Shown in pieces: positions 38,588 through 49,275 of a DNA stretch of 64,000 nt. This DNA is from Emydura subglobosa. Taxonomy: Eukaryota > Chordata > Testudines > Chelidae. The stretch's first letter is position 1. Each line of letters starts with the position of its first letter. The stretch spans positions 25,722,631 through 25,786,630 of the forward strand of contig ML679970.1 of assembly GCA_007922225.1 (NCBI GenBank), given 5' to 3'. The notes beneath the pieces are model-generated. The model did no database searches. It was not told where the DNA came from and saw only the letters and a list, made by a program, of their open reading frames with translations. The position numbers and the translations under genes are program-made.

Positions 38588-38651
38588 GCTATAGCGCTGG
38601 GGAGGGACAGGCGGCTGCCGCTATAGCGCTGGGGAAGGACAGGCGGCTGCC
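38588..38651. repeat. 32-bp perfect-spacing tandem duplication at the CpG island edge
   Basis: The unit beginning gctatagcgctggggagg (38588-38619) is repeated immediately at 38620-38651 with one mismatch (ggaggg versus ggaagg). It lies in NINJ1 intron 1 about 400 bases past the exon 1 donor. The near identity points to a recent duplication. Confidence 0.9.
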
Positions 38652-39040
38652 CCGACAGCCCCGGCTGTTGCTCACAGCACAACACGCAGGGTGCGCTCCA
38701 GGTGCTCGGGATGAAAGCCTAAGGCGCATTGTGGCAGGTCAGGGACTGCTTCCCCTCGCCGCCTTCGGGACTTGCCGGGGTGGGTTTTCCGGGCCAGCCC
38801 CACGGGCAGGGCGGCAGGGGCTGGCTCAGCTCCCTTCTCTCCCCCCGCCGGTGCCAGCGTTTTGCAGCCCGTCTTCTCCGGGGGGCGGGAGCCCGGCCCG
38901 GCCCGGCCCAGCTGCCAGGCGCAGATCGCGCGTAGAGCCCCCGGCCGCCCCGTCCCCCCGCCTGGGCCAGCCCCTGCCTGCGGCGCCGTGGTCCCCGAAC
39001 CCGCCAGGCCGCAGCGCCTCCGGGCCGCGCTGCCCCTTAC

Positions 39041-39121
39041 CCGGCTTGCAGGCTCTTGGTCGCTGCCGCCGCCGCCGCCGGTCAGCCCGTTCAGCTCGTG
39101 GCTCTCGGCCGCCGAGGTCAT
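39041..39121 (-). CDS. NINJ1: NINJ1 exon 1, coding part (residues 1-27)
   Basis: The exon encodes the flexible cytosol- or surface-exposed N-terminal tail. It begins MTSAAESHELNG, which lines up with the human start MDSGTEEYELNG; the shared ELNG and the favourable ACCATGA context fix the start at 39121. A GCC-repeat codes for five consecutive glycines at residues 15-19, a low-complexity stretch I do not see in human NINJ1. The last codon CGG is followed directly by the donor GTAAGG at 39040, phase 0. The same frame stays open upstream for about 136 codons to 39529 because the CpG island contains few stop codons. A longer N-terminus cannot be excluded by a stop codon, but homology argues strongly against it. 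The exon sits inside the CpG island. Confidence 0.93.
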
Positions 39122-39394
39122 GGTGCCTCTGATCCCCCGGCCCAGCTGCCCCGGGGGGTGGAAAAGGGAGGCGAGGCTGCGCCGGTGTCTGCCTTCCCAG
39201 ACCGCTACACACACGCACAGCGGCCGAGCCCGCCTCGGCGCTTGCTGCTTCCGCCTGGGATTCCCCTTCGTCCCGGGAGCGCGGCGCGGGCAAGCCCCGA
39301 GTGCAGGGAGGGAGCGAGGGGGCCTGGCGGGCCGGCTCCACACAGGCACAGCGGGGAGTGGCTGCTGCGAGAGGAACTGGACGGAGCAGAGGAG

Positions 39395-39402
39395 GTTATA
39401 CA
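39395..39402 (-). promoter_or_regulatory. possible TATA-like element upstream of NINJ1
   Basis: On the minus strand the sequence GTATAACC lies about 275 bases before the start codon, in an otherwise GC-rich stretch, with a pyrimidine-rich TCCAGTTCC that could serve as initiator roughly 20 bases downstream. This would place transcription start near 39370 and give a 5' UTR of about 250 bases. It is a motif match only; CpG-island promoters often lack a TATA box. Confidence 0.2.
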
Positions 39403-39464
39403 ACGCTGGCGTGGCGGCTCGAGGGGGCAAGGAGCCAGACCAGAGCCCACGAGCCCCCCGCCCG

Positions 39465-39836
39465 TGAAATCTAGAGGCAGTAGGCTTGAACCAAACAGAA
39501 GGAAGTATTTCTTCATCCAGCGCGGTCAACCGAGTGAACGCTTTCCCACGGGATGCTGTGAAGGCTAAAAATATATGTGGGTTTTGGTTTTTTAAAGCTT
39601 GAGACAGACCCTCTCCTCCATGAACTTATCAATGGCAATTAGCCAAGAGCTTCAGGGATGCCTTGGCATCCCTAAACCTCTGGCTGCCAGAAGCTGGGAG
39701 TGGACCACAGAATGGATCACTTAATAAATTGCCCTGCTTTGTTCATTCCCTCTGAAGCCTCTGGCGCTGGCCACAGATGGAAGGATACTGGGCTAGATGG
39801 ACCATTGGTCTGATCCAGTATGGCCATTCTTATGAG
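39465..39836 (+). mobile_element. LINE 3' tail (CR1/L2-like) adjoining the NINJ1 promoter
   Basis: From ctagaggcagtagg (39471) through ggaagtatttcttcatcc, caagagcttcagggatgcc, ctgccagaagctggga to tactgggctagatggacc and ctgatccagtatggcc (ending about 39836) the sequence follows a common reptilian LINE 3' region that I recognise. The piece lacks any 5' part, as expected for a 5'-truncated insertion. It starts about 345 bases upstream of the NINJ1 start codon and forms the distal boundary of the CpG island. Its first 90 bases have become GC-rich compared with the family sequence. Confidence 0.75.
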
Positions 39837-40409
39837 CCTTCCTGGAAGATGGGGAAAATAATAATCTATGGCCAGGGCTATTGTAGGAGCTTTTGTGCTA
39901 CAGCAATGTGGTCACGGATGGATTTAAAAACAACCAATTCTGCCCCCCACCAAAAAAAAGGCCTAAGCTAGACACAGTTCTACATGCAAAAACGTACAAT
40001 AAAACCCCTACCTGACAAACTAATTGGGGATTGAAGACTTCATAAAATTAAAAGGTTCATAAAACTGAACATCTCAAATTCACAACAGGTGCAGTGCATA
40101 TATTGCAGTATGGAACATGGCCTCATTCTCTTCTTGTCCTGTAGACCACTGCAAAGCCATTTCCAATGCACCAGAACATGAAGGGATAAGTTCATGTGCT
40201 TCAGTGACATCACTTTCATGATGTGACTTTTTTTTCCCCTCTTTCAGGAGAAATTGTTTGCAAAATTGCTGTTCATAAAAACCGAGGTTCTACTGTGTTT
40301 CGTTCAGGGAACCAATGTAAGCTATACTGGTATAAGCTGCATCTACACTAGGCAGGTTTGTCAGTATAGTAATACCAGCAAATCTTTTCTAGTGTAGCCC
40401 TGGTCTAAG

Positions 40410-40860
40410 TCTCTCAGCACTCCTGGGAGACAGCCGAGTGTTACCCCCATTTTACAGATTGTTGCGGAATCACTTATTCAAGATCAGAAAGTAAGTTCAA
40501 TATCTCTAATGCCAAACATTCAAAAATCATGAGACTGGTTTTTAAAATAAGTTGTTTTTTAAAATATATTTTTATTTCTTGCCTGCTAGTTTACACACCT
40601 TTATACACTCAGGACAGGTTTTCAAGCTTTCCTCTGGAACGGTGAGAGCTAAAATCTTACTTAGAAAGAAAACTGACATTCTCATAAAATAACATGACTC
40701 CAGGAGCTGGTGCATCAAGAAAAACACTAAATGTGAGACTCTCAACAAGACAGCAAGAGTTGGTCACAATGCAAGTTAGAGGTAGAATTGATAATAGAAC
40801 CCACACATATTGATTCCTAGCCCAGTGCACTAACCACTGGAGCACACTCTCCAACATTTT
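40410..40860 (-). repeat. tRNA-headed CORE/MIR-type SINE split by a DNA element
   Basis: The plus strand shows ccccattttacagattg (the reverse of the SINE tail region) on the left and gaacccacacatattg followed by agcccagtgcactaaccac and tggagcacactctcc on the right, which is the reverse complement of a tRNA-like head. The two halves lie on either side of the 40499-40771 insertion. Confidence 0.75.
40499..40771. mobile_element. Non-autonomous DNA element inserted into a SINE
   Basis: A block with caaaaatcatgagactgg near its left end, catgactccaggagctgg in its right half and agagttggtcacaatg at its right end matches a repeat I know from sauropsid genomes with ends related to cagtgttgccaactctcatg. 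It interrupts a SINE exactly: the sequence before (aaagtaagttc) and after (caagttagaggtag) join to an uninterrupted SINE. The flanking aagtt copies are what remains of a target duplication. hAT membership is an inference from end sequence and duplication length. Confidence 0.65.
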
Positions 40861-43139
40861 AGATAAATGACCATTGTAATATATGAGACCTTATCAGTCT
40901 TTTAGTACAAGGACTATGCACTTCTTTGCAGTTCACTGTACGATTATTTTTAAAATGAAAATAATCTTGCATAGTGCTTGCTTCCAAAGCACTTGACAAA
41001 ATAAGGCAAAGATGTACAGACATGAGGAACTTTGCACACAAGTAAGTTGTCTCAGTAGGATTGTCCACTGACTGATATTTGCAGGGTTGGGTCTTATGTC
41101 AGGACAGGAATCACTTCACCTATCACTGGAATGCAGGGAGAGGGCAGCCAGCATGTAGCATACTATAGAACAATCAGGAATGGGACATTTTCACCAAGGA
41201 GACTGAGGTAAACTCCTACACTGACAAAAACCACCAAGGAATCTTTAATGCCGTGCAGTGCAGATAAGGGCTCTGTTTTAGCTATTTAACCCCTTACACA
41301 GTAAGAAAATCCAATTTATCTTCCTTATTAGGAGGCTTTGTTGATCCTGCTGGTTAATGGCAGGCTTTGACAGATAAGCCATTCCCTCTAGGAGGGCTAT
41401 GTAGAAATAGCTCTTATAATTCATTGGGTCAAACACAGCCAAATATGAGTAACCTAATATACATCAAGAAAGGAGGCCACACAGGAACTTGTACTTTTTG
41501 GTTGGATGAAGGCACTTGACCTTAGACTTTGTGTATTTCAGCACAGCTGTAGAATCGTTACTTAGATTGTAAAAGTCTGTTTCATTCACTGCCTAGAGAG
41601 ACGTTCAGATAAACATGGAAAATTTGCATTTTAGAAAAAACTTTAATGAACCAATAACACTGAAGAGATTAAAAGGTCATCAACTTGAAATTTAGTCCAT
41701 TAAAAATAAAATAAGCAGTATCCTCCTTCCAGTGTTTGTGGATTTGCAATTTCCTTGTCCTATTTTTCTAGAAAAGCTTCTCTCCTCTGTTACTGTGTGA
41801 GTGACCCACATAAAAAGGAAGACTGACTGTACAATGTACAGATTTTATGGTAAAGCACAGATCCTTAAGAAAGGTAGAAACAGTGAAATTGACTATACAC
41901 GAAGTGCTATCAAATGCACAAAGTAAACAATGTGAAAAGAAATAGAGAAACATTATTTTAATTGCTTTTTTCCTGATTTTTTTTTTAAATGTACTACTGT
42001 TACAAGTAACACCTATGGTTACCTACCATTGAAAGAATATAGATTAAAAAATTAAGATGGTTCTTCCTTTAGCCACACACATGTAATCCTCTCTCAAACA
42101 GCAGCATAGCTACCTCTGAAATTGCTTTCCAACAGTGAAAACTCTCTACGCAGTTACAAGTTATTCAGTGGCTCTGTTCTTATGCTTTTTAGATCTGAGT
42201 AATTATAGTCAAACACAGAATAATTCCTTAGTATATAATATTATAAATTTCCATTATGAAAATGTTGGCTCTGGCTGGTGCTCATTCATTCTCCAGTTTA
42301 AATTAGAGCAACTGAGATTAGCCACAACATAAAGACACTTAGTCTTCCACCTTTTAGACTTTGCTCCTTATGTAAAAAGCAGCAAGAGGTGGGGGTAGAA
42401 CTGCTACGCCACCCAGGGATTTTTTCATCACACCTAACCAGCTCCAGCGGCTTTATGGCTTCTTTGCACCAACAATCACTAAAGGGTCTGGCAGAATGGA
42501 GAACTGGGTTCTTAAAGTGCGAGCTAAATTAGACTCACTCCCCTGTCCCAGATTATTGTAGCCAATTCCAAACGGTACAAGATTGTATTCAGCAAATGTG
42601 CTACATGGTTTGGGTGTCAGTTTAAGGGTGATTTCTGATATTCTCTTTGAATTTCATGGCTTTTTATGACTTGTCAGAACGTTATGCTTCCCATAACATG
42701 GTTTATTATGGGCAAATCAGGATGCATTTCAATACCAGATTACACCCAGTCATGATTTTTCTATTGGACTTTACAGTATTTTATACAAAACTGATTAATC
42801 AGGCATCTATAAGCAGATCACTGGAAACTTTTAGTCTTGCTACATTCCAGATAAAAGTGAGTGACGTGTCAAACATATCTGTAGCAAACAAACACAGGTT
42901 AGTTTTCCATTTATTTATTTGGCATATGTAATCCGGTCAAGCCCAGCCACCGTGTTCTCATCAACAATGTTCAAGGCACAAAAACTTCCAGGAAATTGAG
43001 TCATTTTGCAGTTCTCAACAATAGGCTTCCATATTTACTGCTAAAGATTACTGGAGAAAATGCTTAACTATATATGAGTCCAAACCAATTTGTCATTAAT
43101 TTCCTGACTATAAAAAGTGTAATGTGTGAATGTATATCT

Positions 43140-43173
<34 letters not shown>

Positions 43174-44284
43174 ACACAGCTTCCCATGATAAAGATCATC
43201 AGCCATTTGTTTTAGTGGAATTATCCTGGACCACTTAAAGGTAATTCCCATTACCTACAAATCTATATTAATTCATTGTGAGCTTAAAAAAAAAACCCCG
43301 CAGCTGGATGGAAAGTGTATTTAGAGAAGACAGAGGTAAAGATTGACAGCATTAGGGACTCACAGAAATACCACAGAATAATGTTTTGAAAACAAAGGTG
43401 TATACACAACTTGCCTTGTTATGTAGAGGAAACATACAATGAGAGGAGGAGAGAGTACAAGAGCATAAAAAACACAACCGTACACATACTGGTGCTGTTT
43501 TGGACCACCACAGCCAAGGTGGTAAATGGACATGGTTGTAGCCTTTGCCAGGAGTCACAATGGGAACAAATTGTGCACGAGGTATTGTGGCAGCTTGTCG
43601 GGGTGGGCCTGGTTATTCTGTCTACAGTGTTGCAATGGTCAATAGGGGCCACTGCAGCCAGGTGATGACTGGGGTAGTTTGCTTTACATTACATCAAAGG
43701 CTGAGCCAGATCCAGGACAGGGGAGGGAACATTGCTTTCCATATTGGGCCCTGCCTTGGGCTGTGCGCTGGTGGCCTTTGCTGGTAGAGGCCAGAACTCG
43801 CCTGAGTGCGCAGTCAACCACTCCATCAATTGCTTTATCAATCTTCATGGTAATGCCTCATTCAAACCTCAGACCACTTGGCTTGTAATAGCTACAGCAG
43901 CCTTAAGGAGTAAGAGGTGAGTAGAGCTGGTCAAAATTCTCTGAATATAAATTTTTCTGTGACCCTTTTATAAAAAATTCTATTTTTGATTACCCACTTG
44001 CCCCCTCCCTCCCACGCCCTACACACACATTTTGACAGATTGGTTGAAAACATCAGGGGGTCAACAAGTATCATCAATGCTGTCCAGCATTTTGGCTGCA
44101 AGTCTAAAGGGTACGGGGTGGCAAACTTCAGTTCTCTGTCTGTCAGATGCAGCAGCAGAAGTTCTAGAGGGTCCCAGTGTTATTCTGCCTATGGTGCTTG
44201 TATGGAGCTGCCATACAAATAGATTTGTGGGATGTAGCCTGTTTTTGTAGCCTTATGGGGAAAAGAGTGTACGTATTAAGAAGC
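40861..44284. other. Upstream intergenic region of NINJ1, no gene recognised
   Basis: AT-rich to about 43.4 kb, with the A30 tract. 43400-44250 carries many overlapping open frames on both strands and is GC-richer; 43924-43975 resembles the gagctggtcaaaattct type of interspersed repeat. None of the frames resembles a known family. Confidence 0.5.
43142..43171 (+). repeat. Uninterrupted A30 tract
   Basis: Thirty consecutive A bases, the longest homopolymer in the window. No recognisable retroposed gene precedes it, so it is either a simple repeat or the tail of an element too diverged to identify. Confidence 0.9.
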
Positions 44285-44425
44285 ACTTTGGTCTGGCATT
44301 TGACAGAAAAGAGCTGGGAGCCAGGATTCAAATAAAGTCTGAAACGCTCAGTGCAGCATGTGACCTGGGGCAAAGCACACTCACTTCTCATGCTTCAGTC
44401 AGCCCAACTGTTACATTCTGTAAAA
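44285..44425 (+). repeat. CORE/MIR-type SINE, sense
   Basis: Sense landmarks ctgggagccaggattcaaat, catgtgacctggggcaaagc and gttacattctgtaaa are present in the expected order. Confidence 0.65.
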
Positions 44426-44624
44426 GCAGAGCTTTTCCTTTTTACCCAAAATGAGCATCTAAGTTGTTGTTCTGAGTAAATTAAAAAAAAAAAAAAGTTT
44501 TCTAGTTGGCTGCTTAATTTCTAACAATAAAGAAAAGACCCAGTGCTCTCTGTAACATAATATTTACAAACCGTTAGTCATGACTGCTTATGATGGGAGG
44601 AGAGGCTATGAAGCAGTGACATTG

Positions 44625-44705
44625 ACTCATAGAAATATAGGGTCCTTAAAGAGGTCATCTGGTCCAACCCCCTGCACTGAGGCAGAACAAAAATACTGTA
44701 TACCT
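44625..44705 (-). mobile_element. CR1 LINE 3' end fragment, antisense
   Basis: The plus strand reads ctcatagaaatatagggtcc, gaggtcatctggtccaaccc and gtatacctagacatg, the reverse complement of a CR1 3' end. Only about 80 bases remain. Confidence 0.8.
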
Positions 44706-46734
44706 AGACATGATCAGTAGGAAAACTTGTAATGAAGTGATAACTTAATACTGTACTCGAAGTCATTCTGTTTTGTTTGGGGACTGAAAGTACTGTCATT
44801 ACAAAGTAATGAGAACCATGTGTCTGAATTTCCTTAAGAGAGATCAGCTGCAATCTCAGTAAACGCCGAGAGAGTGTGTGAAAGAGCAAGTGAGTGCTGT
44901 GTAGAAGGATGGTGAATGTTGTTAGGGCCACCACGTAGATCAGCCAATGAAATCTCAGTTCATCCTTCAAAAGAAGATGACCCCCATTGCCCTGCATCCC
45001 GGTATCTGAGAGAGTGAAATTCACTTTCAGATTGCACTGGTCTCCCAAGCCATCAGTGGATCATAATTAACCAGTTTCCCAAAATGCTTATTTGGCAAGC
45101 ATAAAACAGCACTGGTTTCTTAATTATGGAAAATGAATAATCTGAATCATGAATGATGATTATTTTTTGCTAAAATCTCAAGTTTCAGATTTCCTTTTTA
45201 TCTAGCAATTCATTTTCTTTAACACAATGTGGTTTATGTGGATGCAGAGAGTGTCTGAAGAGATTCCAAAAATAAAAAGTACATGGTAAAAGCTGACATT
45301 TGTGGTCCATACAAAAGCAGGTTATGCAAGAGTCTAGTATTTCCTAGCTAGAGCACACGTTTAAAGCAACAGAATGTGGTACACTATAATCTCTCTGTGG
45401 GAAAGGTGGATGTCACTCATTTCTGCCAAAGAATAAAATAAGGGAAAAAAATGATTTCAGAAAAGACCCAAATGGGGAGCGAGGGATTGAGGGGTTGAAA
45501 TATGAATGTTTGATAGAGTTATTTTACGTGGGAATAGAGGTTGCAATTCCTAAACCAACACTTGATGTCAGTAATAGCTGTAATCCTGTTTATAATCTCC
45601 TCTCCCCACAGCACATCCTTCTTTCTTGTACTTGCGCCTACATTTATTGTTTAAAAGATGCCTTTGGCCATCACACTGGCAGTTGCACTCTGAACAAAAA
45701 ATTTTCAGCACCGTGGTTGTAAGGTGTGTGTGTGCAGTTTGTTCAGTTGTTTCTTCTTGGGAAGAGGAGGGTCTACATCCTACCACTATACCTCCTTTTA
45801 AAAAGGTCAAACCATGGTGCTCCACTCTCTGTGCCATCTAGCTATTTGCTGTTGTCTTTGTAGTTCATAATTCCTGCTGGGTGGGGAAGATGCATTCTAG
45901 GGGCAGCTTTGAACCTTTGATATAGCTGTATGTAGTATAATACAGTTATGCAACCTCACAAATAGCTCCATAACTTACCTTTTTTTGCCAAAGTGCTGCA
46001 TTGTAATCTATCAAATAGTCATTTTTCCCACCACCTTCCAACCTAGCTTGCCTGTTTGATCTTCATTCTCCTGACCTTTACGGGCTGTGTGAATTCCTCA
46101 CAAGGCAGTTTTCAGTGGGATTCTGTTTTGCTGCCCTTAAAAGCACAGAACAGCAGGCAGAAGAGGGAAATCCTTAAGGACAAATAACCTGTCCCACTTG
46201 ACCTTCTGTTAGAAGTAGGCAGTGAGGCTAGGAAAAACTGAAGCATTGTTTTCGGGGGGAGGGAGCAGGAGGTAGTAGCAGATATCTGGGCCTCCCACGC
46301 CCAGCCAAAGAGCTTTGGCATAGGGTAGCCACTGCTTCTTATATCTTCCCCCTGCTCATGCCAAAACTGGGGCTTCTGCCCCATGTGCTGCTGCATGCCT
46401 CATTCCTAGCTGGGCACTCAGTTTAAAAAGCCTCCCTCCTCTGGAAGTGGGAGTGGTGGGGTTTTTTTGTTGCTCCAATGGAATGGTGCATTTACAGAAT
46501 TCTTTCAATACAAATTCAAGGAATCCAATGATTTTGTAACTGACATTGCCAATTAATTCAGGGCAGCTAATTGTGTATTTGAGGTCATGATGCATAATTT
46601 AGATCCGAAGCACCACGTGCCCAGAGCTTTAAGGTACTTTGTGGTATTTATATACTGAGATTTCTTCACTTTCCAGTGAAATGCAGCTGACTCTGGGGTA
46701 GAATGTTAAGAGACTACTATAAAATTAGCTATAG

Positions 46735-46845
46735 GCTTGATGCAGAAAACACTTGAGGAAATTTGATGGCCTGTGTTATTCAGGAGGTCAGACTAGACAA
46801 TCACAATGGTCCCTTATGGCTTTAAAATCTATGAAAATTTACGTA
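46735..46845 (+). mobile_element. CR1 LINE 3' end fragment
   Basis: A short sense fragment ending in ggaggtcagactagacaatc followed by cacaatggtccctta and a terminal aaatctatgaaa, matching the 3' terminus of the same CR1 group as the antisense copy at 14.8 kb. Confidence 0.8.
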
Positions 46846-47409
46846 GGTTAAAAATCAGTAGTTTTTATTTAGGAAAAAATATTGTTCTCCCTCTCAAAGC
46901 AGGAAAACTCAATGTAAAGTCTTTCAAAAAAGAAAGCTCTTGACTTCCCCGTCTCAGCTTTCTTTCATCAGTACGCACCAAGACTAGCCTTTTGGGCAGC
47001 CTTGGGCCTGATCCAGACTTATCTACCATCCATACTGAAAGGAACCAAATAGCGTTGCATATTTTCAGACCAAGATCAAGATGAATTCTCCAGTACTGCA
47101 ACATGTATGTCTGGAGCGCCTCAGAGTCAGCTTGACCCAGCATTGCAGCTTAGGAATATTTGATTTGATTGATTTAACAAGGCACTGTAATGCAGTTAGT
47201 TCTCCCAGCTGGCATTACCCTAGAAAGTTGTCCTTACATAAACCACTCTTCCAAACTGTAGTGCTTGCATGGCCAGTCCCTTTACCCGAGCTGGCTGGCT
47301 GCCCTTAAGTAGTCATGCATTTCCCTGTAGTGCATTGTGTTCACCGTACACATCAAAAGAACCATACACACAAAGCAACCCTCTTGACTGCACTATGTTC
47401 TTTTTTGCA

Positions 47410-47618
47410 CGGAGTGTTGTAGCCATGTTGTTCCCAGAATATTAGAGAGACAAGGTGGGTGACGTAGTATCGTTTATTAGACCACCGTCTGTTGGAGAGA
47501 GAGAGAGAGAAGCTTTTGAGCTTAGAAGAGCTCTGTGTAAACTCAAAAGTTTGTCTCTCTCACAAACAGAAGTTGGTCCAGTAAAAGATATTACCTCACC
47601 CCCCCCCCCCCTTTGTCT
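47410..47618 (+). repeat. Palindromic interspersed repeat, family A, copy 2
   Basis: Starts near gtgttgtagccatgttg, runs through gagacaaggtgggtgac, contains a (GA)n run at 47495-47511, then an inverted arm (acaaacagaagttggtcc, agtaaaagatattacctc) and a C13 tract. It is bounded by direct repeats ttcttttttgca at 47398-47409 and 47619-47630, a likely 12-bp target duplication. Confidence 0.85.
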
Positions 47619-49147
47619 TTCTTTTTTGCAGACAGGTATGCAGGCTGGAAAAAAGCCCCACTTGATATTGCTAAGAAGTGTTCCATGTGTATATACATAC
47701 AGGCACCTAAAGTGGCAGTGTTTCAGAGACAAGATTTTAGATGTTAGCAGGGCCCTGCCTCAGCTGAGGTTACACCCTCTACCCCCACTCTGCCTTTGAA
47801 AGGAGAAGGGAGGGATCAAGTTAGAGAGACTTAAAACAGAGAGCTCTTTCAGAATCCTGCCAACAGTCACTCCACAGCAGTAAAAAGAAAACCCAGCCCT
47901 GAGCTATGGTGCTGGAAACCAGACAAAGGAATCTGTACAATGGGGGTGAACTTACACAGTGATGGTGCTGTTTAGTTACAAATAGTAGACAAGAAAACAA
48001 ACACCCAGCCTCTTAGTTCAAACCACCAAATACAAACTACTGTTCTGCTTTACAGAAATTATTCACATTCCTCTCCAGAGATCCTGCTGCTCCACCACCT
48101 TCTATTAGCTGATTGCAGGCAGCCAGCTTGTCAGGTGATTCCACTTTACTCCTGGTACAGATTCCCTAGTGGTGCCTAGTTGTTTACAGCAGGACTTTCT
48201 GTGGACCTCTCCTCCCCACAGTCCTGTGTGAGGCCTGTTCACCTCATTACATCCCCTGCTTTCCCTACAATAACAAAAAACGGTGAGTGCTGGGTGTTAC
48301 CACATCCTGCCGTCTGAGATACTACAATCTTAACTGGATACTTAAAATAGGAAATAACTGTGCTAGTGGTTTGATAATCTTCTGGCAATCAGTAACTTTT
48401 TAATTATGATGATTGGATTAGAAGAGTAGATTGCTGACTGCTATTGTTAAGGAAGCATAACACTTTCCATCCTTTCCTCATTTTTCAGCCAGTCATAACT
48501 TTCACATTTTCTAAGCATTTTCTCTGTTTCTGAAAACTCTTATTTTTAGCTTTCAAGAAAATCCTATCAGCTGTGTGTGTCTCTCTCTCTGAATACCATG
48601 ACTACATGTAATATGAATGTATAACTTAGTGTGTATATATACACTTTCCCCATTGGCGAAGAATGTTGCCTTTTCTTGTGAAAAACTCTAAAGCTGAATA
48701 CTGTGGGGAAAGCTGAAGTTCAACATGAATATAGCCATTACTGAGTGTTCCAATGACATTTAATATTGGCTTCACGGACTTACGATTATTAAAAATGTTA
48801 ATGCACAAGCACAGTACATTTCACAAAGGTTTTTTGTTTTGTTTTTTTTAATCAAAGCTCATAAAGTGGCCAGCTAAGGAAAGCTGTGTTTGTGCACAAA
48901 TGTGATTAACTTAACTGCATGCAGGAATAGAGATGGCTGCCATGCCCTTTGTACAGTGTGCAGGAGACATTCATTTTAGAAGTACTGTAGCACCATTCTG
49001 CTAAAGGGTATGGGACTGGGAATTCTGGTTGTATCTAAAGAGTCCCCATTATGGAATAGCCCATTTCATTGGCATTTTATGCTAGCCAGCAAAGCGTTCT
49101 CCTGAGGAGTGGAGCTCCTCCTGTTTGACATTTCTGTTAAATTAATA

Positions 49148-49275
49148 ACTAAGAGAGACAAGGTGGGTGAGGCAGGTAATATCTTTTATGGGAGCAACTT
49201 CTGTTGGTGAAAGAGACAAGCTTGTGAGCTACACACAGTTGAAGAAGACCTGAAGGAGAGCTCTGTGTAGTTGTA
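49148..49275 (+). repeat. Interspersed repeat, family A, copy 3 (single arm)
   Basis: Reads agagagacaaggtgggtgag, taatatcttttatgggagc, cttctgttggtgaaagagac and a tail with ctgaaggagagctctgtg. Unlike the other copies it has no inverted second arm. Confidence 0.8.

Larger units (their letters stand above)
19709..39121 (-). other. NINJ1: NINJ1 gene model (start codon to end of third exon)
   Basis: Three minus-strand exons join to a 156-residue ninjurin-1. Intron 1 (39040-25536) has donor GTAAGG and acceptor TTTCAG, phase 0; intron 2 (25300-19875) has donor GTACGT and acceptor TTGAAG, phase 1, splitting the Val106 codon. The family is known: ninjurin-1 is a small plasma-membrane protein first described as a nerve-injury-induced homophilic adhesion molecule, and it oligomerises to drive plasma-membrane rupture in lytic cell death. 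It is NINJ1 rather than NINJ2 because the blocks SAAESMLDIALLMANAS and FIIVVVNIFITAFGVQKP follow NINJ1, whereas NINJ2 differs at many of these positions. The gene stands alone here; both flanks are repeat-rich. The 3'-UTR exon and polyadenylation site are not located. Confidence 0.96.
38560..39560 (-). promoter_or_regulatory. CpG island promoter of NINJ1
   Basis: About 1 kb of very GC-rich, CpG-dense sequence stands out from the AT-rich window. It contains exon 1, the first part of intron 1 and the 5' flank. It holds several GC-box-like runs (for example the ggggggcggg at 38880-38889) and a CTCGAG E-box at 39418-39423. A single compact island over a first exon is typical of a broadly expressed vertebrate gene. 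The upstream edge coincides with the start of a LINE-derived tail at about 39465. Confidence 0.85.

Noticed and set aside
38512..39568. Long open frames (up to 285 codons) on both strands across the GC-rich block
   Set aside because: They reflect stop-codon depletion in the CpG island. Only residues 1-27 of NINJ1 in one minus-strand frame have homology and a splice donor.
44704..45048. 114-codon minus-strand frame with a hydrophobic segment
   Set aside because: One hydrophobic run suggested a membrane protein, but no family pattern or flanking exon was found.
47495..47511. (GA)n run as an independent regulatory microsatellite
   Set aside because: It is part of family A copy 2, where gagagagac is already present in the repeat.
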